NCBI RefSeq assembly: GCF_001905505.1
Contig: NZ_LIPG01000011.1
Span: 18,002 to 82,001, forward strand
Source of the DNA: Streptomyces sp. CB02058
Lineage (GTDB): Bacteria > Actinomycetota > Actinomycetes > Streptomycetales > Streptomycetaceae
Length of the DNA stretch: 64,000 nt
Direction of reading: 5' to 3'
Under the pieces are notes generated by a model, which saw only the letters and a program-made list of their open reading frames with translations, ran no database searches and was not told the origin of the DNA. Numbering within the stretch: the first letter of the stretch is position 1; each line of letters starts with the position of its first letter. Both the position numbers and the translations under genes were made by a program. Below are positions 12,373-24,300 of the stretch, piece after piece.

Positions 12373-15300
12373 TCAGGACTTGTCGGTGCCGAGCGCGGCC
12401 CGGACCAGGTCCTCGATGTTCATGCTCTTGATCGCGTCGCTGCGGTTGCTGTCGCTGCCGCCGTTGCTGCCGGCCCCCTCGGACCCGTTGCCGGGTGTGT
12501 CGGCTTCCTCCGAGAGCTTGAGCAGGGTGTCCAGCAGTCCGGCCTCACGGAGTCGGGCGATGGAGACGGTCCCGATCCGCCGCTGGAGTTCGGCGTCGTC
12601 ACCGGAAGCGGCCGGCCCCTGTGCCCCGCCGCCCGTGCCGTTCGCGGCCGGAGTGGGGGCGGCCGGTGCCAGTGCTTCGATACCGGGCAGCAACTCCTCC
12701 AGGAGGAACTTCGCCAGGGTCACCGGGTTCGGATAGTCGAACATCAGCGTGGCGGGGAGCCGCAGCCCGGTCGCCGAGCTGAGACGGTTGCGCAGCTCGA
12801 TCGCGGCGAGCGAGTCGAGACCCAGCTCGGTGAAGCCCTTCTCCACGTCGATCGCGTCCGGTTCGTCGTGCCGTACGGCAGCGACGTGGGTGCGCACGGT
12901 GTCGAGCAGGACCCGGTCGCGTTCCTGTCCGGGCAGCGCCGCCAGACGCTCTTCGAGCGACTGGGTGCTCTGCGTGTCCGGTGCGGAGCTCCGGGCGCGC
13001 TGGGTGGAGCGCGTTCCCTGACCGCCGGCGGCCGGGCGGGCGGTGCGGGCGGTGGTGCGCTGTACGACTTCGCGGAACACGGCGGGTACGGAGCCGGAGG
13101 CGGTCATCGCCGCGGCGTCGATCCGCAACGGCACGAGGGTCGGGGCGGCCAGGCCGAGCGACTGGTCGAAGAGGACCAGCGCCTCCGCCGAGGAGAGGGC
13201 GGGCAGGCCCATGGCCGCCATCCGCTGCTCCTCCAGGTCCTCGTCCACCCCGGCACCGCCGAGGCCGGTCCGGGTGGCCCACAGGCCCCAGGCCAGCGAG
13301 ACCGCGGGAAGCCCCTGGGTCCTGCGGTGGGCGGCGAGCGCGTCCAGGAAGCGGTTGGCCGCGGCGTAGTTGCCCTGACCCGCTCCCATGGCGAGACCGG
13401 ACACCGAGGAGAACAGGACGAATGCCTTCAGCGGCATGTCCCGCGTGAGTTCGTGCAGGTGCCAGGCCGCGTCGACCTTGGGCCGGAACACCTCGGAGAG
13501 CTGCTCGGCGGTCAGCGAGTCGATCAGGGCGTTGTCCATCACTCCGGCCGCGTGCACCACTGCGGTGAGCGGCTGGTCCGCCGGGATCGCGGCGAGCAGT
13601 CCGGCCACGGCGTCACGGTCGGCCGTGTCACAGGCCGCGACGGTGATCTCGGCACCCAGCGCTGAGAGTTCGTCGCGCAGCGCGGCTGCGTGGGGCGACT
13701 CGGCGCCACGGCGGCCGGTGAGCACCAGGTGCCGGACGCCGTGGGTGCTGACCAGGTGCCTGGCGAGCACCGCTCCGAGGCCGCCGAGACCGCCGGTGAC
13801 CAGGACGGTTCCGTTCGGTCCCCAGGTCTGCGGGGTGTCGCCCTCGGCCGCGGACATCCGGGCCAGCCTCGGCACCTTCACCTCGCTGCCGCGGACCGCG
13901 GCCTCCGGTTCCCGGAGCGAGGCCACGGCCGGCAGAGTCCGACGGGCGGTGTCCGAGCCGTCCAGGTCGACCAGGACCAGGCGGTCCTGGTGTTCCTGCT
14001 GGGCGGACCTGATCAGGCCCCAGACGGGGGCCTGCGAGAGGTCGTTCGGTGTTCCCTCGGTGGGTTCGGTCTCGGTGAGTACGCCGCCGTGGGTGACGAG
14101 CATGAGCCGCGAGTCGGCGAACCGGCTGTCGGCAAGCCAGTCCTGGACGAGGCCCAGGACTTCGGCCGCCGTGCGGTGGGTGCGCTCGGCCATGTCGTCG
14201 CCCTCCGCCGCACCCGGGCAGCGGTGGAGGACCAGCTCGGGCGCCTTGGTACCGGCGTCGACGGCGGCCCGCAGTGCGGCGAGGTCGGCATGGACCGGCA
14301 GCGCGTCGGGAGCGAGGCCGAGATCGGCGGCGAGACCGAGGTCGTCCTCACCGATGAAGGCCCAGTCGCCGACCGTGGCGTCGGAGTGCGCACCGACCGG
14401 CAGCTGGCTCCAGCCCAGCCGGAACATCGACTCCAGGTGACGGGTACCGGTGGATGCCGCGGCGGCTGCCGACACCCGGTCGGGCGTGACGGCCCGGACC
14501 ACCAGGGACTCGACGCTCGCGACGGGTGTGCCGTGCTCGTCGGCGAGCTCCAGCCGAACGGCGTCGGAGCCGACCGCCTCGTCGGACCCCGTCCAGTTGA
14601 TCCGTACGCGGAAGCAGGCGGCGCCGCCCGAGTGCAGGGACACACCGGACCAGGAGAACGGCAGCATGGAGGCACCGACGTCCTGGGGCTTCCGGCCGCC
14701 GAGGAAGTCCGTGGCGCTGAGCGCCGCGTCCAGCAGCGAGGGATGCATGCGGTATCGCGCCGCCTCGTCCCGCGCGTATTCCGGGAGGGCGACCTCCGCG
14801 AAGACCTCCTTGTCGCGCTGCCAGACCGCCTTCAGACCGCGGAACATCGGACCGTAGTGATAGCCCTGCGCGGTCAGGTAGTCGTAGACGTTGCTGACGT
14901 CGACCGGTTCCGCGCCGGTCGGCGGCCAGACCCCGTAGCCGACGTCGAACTCCTCCGGGGTGACCGGTTCGCGGTTCTCGACGGCCAGATATCCGGAGAC
15001 GTGCCGGGTCCACTCCACCTGCGGCGGAGCGTCCTCGACGCGCGAGTAGACGGCCAGCGAGCGGCGGTCCGCGCCGTCGGGCTCTCCGACCACCACCTGA
15101 ACCGCGACTCCGTCGCCGTTCTCCGGCAGTGGCATCAGCGCCTCGATGACGAGTTCCTCGACCAGGTCGCAGCCGACCTCCTCGGCGGCGCGCAGGGCCA
15201 GTTCGACGTAACCCGTACCGGGCAGCAGCACGGTGCCCAGCACGTCGTGGTCTGCGATCCACGGGTGCGTGGTCACCGAGAGCCGGCCGGTGAGGACCAC

Positions 15301-18300
15301 GCTGCCGCCCTCGGGCGAGACCACCACGGACGTGAGCAGGGGATGCCCGGCGGCCACCTGACCGAGACCGGCAGCGTCGACGGCGGGCGCCTCTGCGGCA
15401 TCCAGCCAGAAGTGCCGCTTCTCGAAGGCGTACGTGGGCAGGTCGACCCGGCGGGCTCCGGTGGGCGCGTAGAACGCCGCCCAGTCGGGGCTGTGGCCGA
15501 CGGTGTGCAGCCGCGCGAGCGCCGTGACGAGAGCCTCGGGCTCACTCTGGTTGCGCCGCAGACCCGGCACGAACACCGCGTCAGCCGCAGAATTCTGCGC
15601 CATGGCGGTGAGGACGGCGTCCGGGCCGACCTCCAGGAACACCGAGACCCCAGCAGCCGACAGCGCGCGAATGCCGTCTCCGAAGCGGACCGCCTCACGG
15701 ACATGACGCACCCAGTACTCGGGGGTACGCAGATCATCCGGAGTGGCCAGCTGACCGGTGACGTTGGAGACCACCGGGATACGGGCCTCGCCGAAGGTCA
15801 CGCTCTCCGCGACCGTACGGAACTCGGCCAGCATCGGCTCCATCAGCGGCGAGTGGAACGCGTGCGAGACCCGCAGACGACTCGTCTTACGACCCTCCGC
15901 CTCGAACCGAGCCACAACCTCCAGCACATCCACCTCAGCACCGGAGATCACCACCGCATCCGGACCATTCACCGCAGCGATACTCACCGCATCCGACGCC
16001 AGATACGGAAGGACCTCATCTTCGGACGCACGGACGGCGACCATCGCGCCACCCTCCGGGAGGGCCTGCATCAGCCGCGCACGCGCAGCAACCAGCCTCG
16101 CCGCATCAGCCAGCGACAACACACCCGACACATGCGCAGCCGTCAGCTCACCCACCGAATGACCCGCCAGGAAGTCCGGCCGCACACCCCACGACTCCAG
16201 CAAACGGAACAACGCCGTCTCGAAAGCGAACAACGCCGGCTGAGTGAACTCCGTCCGCTCCAACACCGACGCATCCTCACCCCACACCACATCCCGCAGA
16301 GACCCGGACAGATGGGAATCCAGCTCCGCCACGACCGCGTCGAACGCCTCGGCGAACACCGGGAAGGAAGCGTAAAGTTCACGACCCATCCCCACCCGCT
16401 GCGCACCCTGACCCGTGAACAGGAAGGCCAACGCTCCGACCGATCGCGAAAGCCCTTGCACGACAGCGGAGTTCTCGCGCTGTTCCTGCAACGCCTCCAG
16501 AGCGGAGATCAGTTGCTCCGTGTCCGTCGCCAGTACCACAGCGCGGTGCTCCAGCGCCGCACGTGAGGTCGCCAGGGAGAACCCGAGGTCGTGCAGGACG
16601 AGTTCGGGGCTGTCGGACAGGTGGGCGTGGAGCTGCTCAGCCTGGGCGGCCAGTGATGTGGCGTTGGCCGCGGACAGGGCGAGCGGTACGGGCACGGCGT
16701 CCTGGACCGTGTCGGGGAGGTGCTTCCGGGCCTGCGGGGCCGTCGGCTCCGCAGCCTGCTCAAGGATGATGTGGGCGTTGGTACCGCTGAGCCCGAAGGA
16801 CGAGACGGCGGCCCTGCGCGGGCGGCCGGTCTCCGGCCAGTCACGGGCCTCGGTCAGCAGCTCCACGGCACCCTCCGACCAGTCCACCTGGTCCGAGGGA
16901 CGGTCCACGTGCAGGGTCGCGGGCATCTGGCCGTGACGCAGTGCCATCACGGCCTTGATGATGCCGCTGACGCCGGCTGCGGCCTGGGCGTGGCCGATGT
17001 TGGACTTGATGGAGCCCAGCCACAGCGGCTGCCCCTCCGGGCGCTCCTGGCCGTAGGTGGCCAGCAGGGCCTGGGCCTCGATCGGGTCCCCGAGACGGGT
17101 TCCGGTGCCGTGGCCCTCGACCATGTCGACATCGGCCGTGGTGAGTCCTGCGGAGGCCAGTGCCTGCTGGATGACGCGCTGCTGGGAGGGCCCGTTGGGG
17201 GCCGTGAGGCCGTTGCTCGCACCGTCCTGGTTGACGGCCGAACCGCGTACCACTGCCAGCACCGGGTGTCCGTTGCGCCGGGCGTCCGACAGCCGCTCCA
17301 CCAGGAGCAGGCCGAGCCCTTCGGACCAGCCGGTTCCGTCCGCGCCTGCGGAGAAGGACTTGCAGCGGCCGTCCGCCGCCAGACCCCGCTGCTGGCTGAA
17401 GTCGACGAAGATGTCCGGGTTGGGCATCACGGTGACACCGCCGGCCAGTGCCATGTCGCAGTCACCGGACCGCAGGGCCTGGATCGCCGAGTGCAGAGCG
17501 ACGAGGGACGACGAGCAGGCGGTGTCCACGGTGACGGCCGGGCCTTCCAGGCCCAGGGCGTAGGAGACACGCCCGGAGGCTATGGACCCTGCGCTGCCGT
17601 TGCCCAGGTAGGGCGTCAGCTCGTCGGACACGGCCCCGGCCCGGGAGCCGTAGTCGTGGTACATGATGCCGACGTAGACGCCGGTGCGGGAGCCGCGCAG
17701 CGAGTCCGGAGCGATCCCGGCACGCTCGATGGCCTCCCAGGCCCCTTGGAGGAGCACCCGCTGCTGGGGGTCCATGGCCAGGGCCTCGCGCGGCATGATG
17801 TCGAAGAACTCTGGGTCGAAGTCGGCGGCGTCGTGCAGGAATCCGCCGTCACGGGCATAGGTCTTGCCGGGAGTGCCGGGCTCGGGGTCGTAGAGGGCGT
17901 CGGCGTCCCAGCCACGGTCGGCGGGGAATCCGGTGATGGCCGAGCGCCCCTCGGCGACCAGCTGCCACAGGTCCTCGGCACTTCTGACGTCGCCGGGGAA
18001 GCGGCAGCTGATGCTGACGATGGCGATCGGGTCGTCGGCGGCTGCGGGCACAGTGGCTCGCACGGCGGGCGCCGCAGGGGCGGAGACACCGGACAGCCGC
18101 GCTCCGATGAAGTCGGCGACCGCACGGGAGTTGGGGTGGTCGAAGACGAGGGTGGCCGGCAGCCGGACACCGGTGGCACCGGTGAGGGCGTTACGGAACT
18201 CCACCGCCGCGAGCGAGTCGAATCCCATGTCCTTGAACGCGCGGTCCGGGCTGACGCCGTCGGCCCCGCTGTGGCCGAGCACGGTGGCGGCTTCGGCCCT

Positions 18301-21300
18301 GACCAGTTCGAGCAGGGCTCGGGAGCGTTCCGCGGCGGTGCCGACGAGCAGTCCGCCGAGCCGGGCGTCTGCCCCGGCGGCGCCGGTGGCGGCGGCGCGG
18401 CGAGGTGTGTGGCCGGGGCGGTGCACCAGGTCCCGCAGAAGGGCGGGAAGCTCTCCGGAGCGGCCCGCGAGGGCGGCGGCGTCCACGGGCAGCGGTACGA
18501 GGGCGGGCAGCCCGGTGCCGAGGGCTGCGGAGAAGAGGGCGAGCCCCTCCTCGGCTGCGACGGCAGGGGTGCCGAGCCGGTCCATCCGGTCGAGGTCGGC
18601 CTCGGAGAGGGAGCCGCCGAGGCCCGTGTCCACCGCCCACATGCCGAACGCCAGCGAGGTGGCGGGCAGTCCGGCGGCGCTCCGGTGGAGGGCGAGGGCG
18701 TCCAGGAAGACGTTGGCCGCCGCGTAGTTGCCCTGTCCTGCGGCGAGGACCAGGCCGCCGGCGGAGGAGAACAGCACGAACTGCTTCAGGGGGAGATCCT
18801 GCGTCAGCTCGTGCAGATGCCAGGCGCCGTCGGCCTTCGGCCGCAGCACGGTGTCCAGTCGCTCTGCCGTGAGCGTGCCGGTGAGTCCGTTGTCGGCGAC
18901 CGCCGCGGCGTGCACGACGCCGGTGAGGGGGTGGTCCGTGTCGATGCCGGCGATCAGCGCGGCCAGGGCGTCCCTGTCGCCCGTGTCGCACGCGGCGACC
19001 GTGACCACAGCACCGGACTCCTCAAGCCCTACGGCCAGTTCGGCCGCACCCGGAGCATCAGGACCACGACGACTCGTCAGCAGCAGACTGCGCACACCGT
19101 GCTCCGCCACCAGATGACGCGCCACCAGCGCACCGAGACCACCCGTACCACCCGTCACCAGGACCGTACCCGCACCAAAAGCACCACCCTCGGCACTCCC
19201 AGCACCATCCGCCTGCGCCACCGACACCAGACGCGGCACCAGAACGGAACCCCCACGCAACGCCAACTCCGGCTCACCCGAGGCAAGCGCCCCGGACAGC
19301 ACCCCGGCAGAAACACCAGCGGCATCACCGTCGACCAGCACGAACCGGCCCGGATTCTCCGCCTCGGCCGCCCGCACCAGACCCCAGAGAGGGGCCTGGG
19401 CCAGCGAGGCCGCAGCCTGGTGGCCGGCCACCTCGCCGAGCGGTGCGATGGCCGCACCTTGGGTGACCACGACCAGCCGGGACAGCGCGAATCGCTCGTC
19501 CGCGAGCCATTGCTGGACCGTGGTGAGCAGCCAATGGGCCGTGGCACGCACCGCGTCCGGGAGGGTGTGCCCGCCCGTGAGGTCGGGCACCGGGCAGAGC
19601 ACCTGCTCCGGTGCCACGGCGCCGCCGTCCAGAGCGGCCTGGAGTGCGGCCAGGTCCGCGTACTCGGTGACCGTTCCGGTCGCCGCGAGCGGCGTGGCTC
19701 CCAGGGATGCCGACACGGGTCCCGGGCTCGGGACGCTCAGAGGCTCGGAGAGAGGCAGCGGCCTCCAGGCGATGCGACGGAGCGCGTCGGACCGGCCGCC
19801 GGAGCCGTCCAGCTGGGCGGCGGAGACCGGCAGCGACACGAGCGACTCGACGGTCGCCACGGGGCGTCCGGAGGCGTCGGCCACCCGGAGCGCGGAGAGT
19901 TCGTCGCCGCGCAGCCGACTCAGATGGACGCGCAGTTCGGTGGCGCCGGAAGCGTGCAGAGTGACGCCGTTCCAGGAGAACGGCAGCAGGGTGTCGCCGT
20001 CCGCCGCGCCCTGCTCGTCCAGCAGGTCGGCGTGCATCGCGGCGTCCAGCAGCGCGGGATGCAGGCCGTAGCGACCGGCCTCGGTCCCCGCGTCCTCGGG
20101 CAGCGCGACCTCGGCGTAGACGTCCTCGCCGTTGCGCCAGGCGGCTTTCAGCCCCTGGAAGACCGGACCGTAGCCGTAGCCGCGTCCGACGAGGCGTTCA
20201 TAGGCGCCCTCCACGGGGATCGGCTCGGCGCCGGGCGGCGGCCACTGCACCAGATCGAAGTCCGGGACGGCGGGCGAGGCAGTGAGCACACCGGTGGCGT
20301 GCAAGGTCCACTCGTGGGGTGCCGCGCCCTCCGGTCGGGAGTGGACGGTGACGGTACGGGCGCCCGCGACGTCGTCCGCGTCCGCGCCGGCCGCACTGCC
20401 CGTCGCGCCGACGGTGACGCGCAGGTCCGTGGCGCCGCGTCGCGGAATGATCAGCGGGGCCTGGAGGGTCAGCTCGTCGACTCGGCCGTAGCCGATCTCG
20501 TCCCCGGCACGTACGGCCAGTTCGACGAAGCCCGTGCCGGGCAGCAGGAGGCTTCCGAGCACCTCGTGATCGGCCAGCCATGCCTGCGTACCGGCGGCGA
20601 GCCGACCGGTGAGAATCACACCGTCGGAGTCCGGCACGACCACGGCGGCACTGAGCAGCGGGTGGTTCACCGGCTCCAGTCCGGCACCCCCGACGCCCGC
20701 CGCCGTGCTGACGGTGGCGTTCAGCCAGTAGCGCTTGCGCTGGAAGGCGTACGTGGGAAGGTCGACGACCCCTGATCCCGGGCCGTACGCGGCGAACAGG
20801 GCGTCCCAGTCGAGCCGGGCGCCGTGGGCGGTGGCGCGGCCGAGACCGAGCAACAGCTCACGCGCCTCCGGGCGTTCACGCCGCACGAGCGCGGTGAAGA
20901 CTGCGGCGTCGCCGGTTTCGCTGTCTCCGGTGAGGACGTTCTGCGCCATGGCGGTGAGGACGGCGTCGGGGCCGACCTCCAGGAACACCGAGACCCCGGC
21001 GGCCGACAGTGCACGGATGCCGTCGCCGAAACGAACCGCCTCGCGGACGTGACGTACCCAGTAGTCCGCAGTACGCAGATCATCCGAGGTCGCGAGCTCG
21101 CCGGTCACGTTGGAGACCACCGGGATACGGGCCTCGCCGAACGTCACGCTCTCCGCGACCGTACGGAACTCGGCCAGCATCGGCTCCATCAGCGGCGAGT
21201 GGAACGCGTGCGAGACCCGCAGACGACTGGTCTTACGACCCTCCGTCTCGAACCGAGCCGCGACCTCCAGCACATCCACCTCAGCACCGGAGATCACCAC

Positions 21301-24300
21301 CGCATCCGAACCGTTGACCGCAGCGATACTCACCGCATCCGACGCCAGATACGGAAGGACCTCGTCTTCGGACGCACGGACGGCGACCATCGCGCCACCC
21401 TCCGGGAGGGCCTGCATCAGCCGCGCACGCGCAGCAACCAGCCTCGCCGCATCCGCCAACGACAACACACCCGACACATGCGCAGCCGTCAGCTCACCCA
21501 CCGAATGCCCCGCCAGGAAGTCAGGGCGCACACCCCACGACTCCAGCAGACGGAACAACGCCGTCTCAAAGGCGAACAGCGCCGGCTGGGTGAACTCCGT
21601 CCGCTCCAACACCGACGCATCCTCACCCCACACCACATCCCGCAGAGACCCGGACAGATGGGAATCCAGCTCCGCCACGACCGCGTCGAACGCCTCGGCG
21701 AACACCGGGAAGGAAGCGTGAAGTTCACGACCCATCCCCACCCGCTGCGCACCCTGACCCGTGAACAAGAACGCGGACTTGCCCGCACGCACCTCGCCCA
21801 CGGCAACACCACTCGTGCCACCCGCAGCGAGCACCCGCAGCCCCTCGGCCAGTTCGTCCTTCGTGCCGCCGACGACCACGGCTCGGTGGTCCAGGGCTGC
21901 GCGACCGGTGGCGAGGGTGCGGCCGGCGGCGGCGAGTTCGTCGTCCCGGAGCGCGCCCAGGTGCCGCAGCAGGCGTTCCGCCTGAGCGCTCAGCGCCTGC
22001 GGGGACGTGCCGGAGAGGGTCCAGGGCAGGACGGACGGAGCGGAGGCGATCCTCTCGGGGGCGGCCGGAGCGGCGCTCAGCGGTGCCTGTTCGACGATCA
22101 CGTGGGCGTTGGTGCCGCTGATACCGAAGGAGGAGACGGCGGCCCGTCGGAGACGGCCTGTCGCGGGCCAGGCACGAGACTCGGTCAGCAGCTCCACAGC
22201 GCCTTCGGACCAGTCCACCTCGTCGGAGGGCCGGTCGACGTGGAGGGTCTTGGGCAGCTGGCCGTGGCGCATCGCCATGACCATCTTGATGATTCCGGCG
22301 ACGCCCGCGGCGGCCTGGGTGTGGCCCACGTTGGACTTGACGGAGCCCAGCCACAGCGGCTCGGCGTCGTCCGGGCGCTCCTGCCCGTAGACGGCCAGGA
22401 GCGACTGGGCCTCGATGGGGTCGCCGAGTGTGGTGCCGGTGCCGTGACCGTCCACCGCGTCGATCTCGGACGGGGTGAGCCGGGCGTCGTGCAGGGCCCG
22501 CTGGATGACGCGCTGCTGGGAGGGCCCGTTGGGGGCCGTGAGGCCGTTGCTCGCACCGTCCTGGTTGACGGCAGAGCCGCGTACGACCGCCAGCACCGGG
22601 TGCCCGTTGCGCCGGGCGTCCGACAGCCGCTCCAGGAGCAGGAGGCCCGCGCCTTCGCCCCAGCCGGTGCCGTCCGCCGCGGCGGAGAAGGACTTGCAGC
22701 GGCCGTCGGATGCCAGCCCGCGCTGCCGGTTCATGTCGATGAAGGTGTCAGGGGTCGACATCACGGTGACGCCGCCGGCCAGTGCGAGGGAGCATTCGCC
22801 GCGGCGCAGCCCCTGGAGCGCCCAGTGCAGGGCGACGAGGGAGGAGGAGCAGGCCGTGTCCACGGTGACGGCCGGGCCTTCGAGGCCCAGGGCGTAGGCG
22901 ACGCGGCCGGACACGACGCTCGCGAGACCGCCGTTGCCGAGGTACCCGGCGACGTCCTCGGGGACATCGGTGAGACGGGTGCTCCAGTCGTGGTACATCA
23001 CGCCGGCGAAGACGCCGGTGTCCGAGCCACGCCGGCTGTGGGGATCGATGCCGGCGCGTTCGAACGCCTCCCAGGCCGTCTCGAGCAGCAGGCGCTGCTG
23101 GGGGTCCATGGCCTGGGCTTCGCGAGGGCTGATGCCGAAGAACTCGGGGTCGAAGTCCGCTGCGTCGTAGAGGAAGCCGCCCTCGCGGGTGGAGGACTTT
23201 CCGGATGTGCCGGGCTCGGGGTCGTACAGACCGTCGGTGTCCCAGCCACGGTCGGAGGGGAAGAAGGAGACGCCGTCACGGCCCTCGGAGACGAGGTTCC
23301 AGAGCTCCTCGGGTGAGGTGACTCCTCCGGGGAAGCGGCAGGCCATGCTGACGATGGCGATGGGCTCGTCGGCGGGGGTGCGGGGCGCGACCGGGGCCTT
23401 GGGGGCGGCGGTCTCGACGGCGAGCAGTTTGGAGCCGATGTGCTCGGCGAGCCCACGCGGTGTGGGGTAGTCGAAGATCAGGGTGGCCGGCAGGCGCAGG
23501 CCCGTGGCGGAGTTGAGGCGGTTGCGGAGTTCGACGGCGCCGAGGGAGTCGAAGCCGATGTCGCTGAACGCGCGCTGCGGGCTGATCGCTTCGGCGTCGT
23601 CGTGGCGGAGTACGCCTGCGACGTGGGTGCGGACGAGGCCGAGCACGGCGTCGGCGCGGTCGGGGGCGGGAAGCGTCGCCAGGTGCTGGGCGAGGGTCTG
23701 CTCGACGGGGACGGCTCCCGGCCCGCTGTCGGCCGAGGTGCGGCGTGCGGGGGTCCGGACCAGGCCGCGGAGTACGGCGGGAAGGGCGTCTCCCCGGCGC
23801 TGGAGGGCCCTCGTGTCGATGCGTATGGGCACCACGGAGACGGCGTTGGTGTCGCTCACGGCGGTGTCGAGCAGCGCGAGGTTCTCGTCGGCGCTCAGGG
23901 GGGTGAGGCCCAGGTCGGCGATGCGCTGTACGGAGGCGTGGTCGAGACCGGCGCCCATGCCGTGGTCGCCGGTCCACAGGCCCCAGTTGAGCGAGGTGGC
24001 GGGCAGTCCGGCGGCGCTCCGGTGGAGGGCGAGGGCGTCCAGGAAGACGTTGGCCGCCGCGTAGTTGCCCTGTCCTGCGGCGTCGAGGAAGGCGGCGGTC
24101 GAGGAGAACAGCACGAACTGCCGGAGCGGCAGGTCCCGGGTCAGCTCGTGGAGGTACCAGGCGCCGTCGGCCTTGGGCCGCAGCACGGCGTCGATGCGTT
24201 CGGGGGTGAGGGACTCGGTGAGTCCGTCGTCGAGGAGTGCGGCGAGGTGGACGACGCCGGTGAGGGGGTGGCCCGTTTCGATGCCGGCGATCAGCGCGGC

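Noticed and set aside
10939-13665. 908-codon plus-strand open frame
   Set aside because: Spans the junction of two PKS genes in antisense; no domain content.
16720-20775. 1351-codon plus-strand open frame
   Set aside because: Antisense to modules 2-3 of the PKS; the real domains are all on the minus strand.
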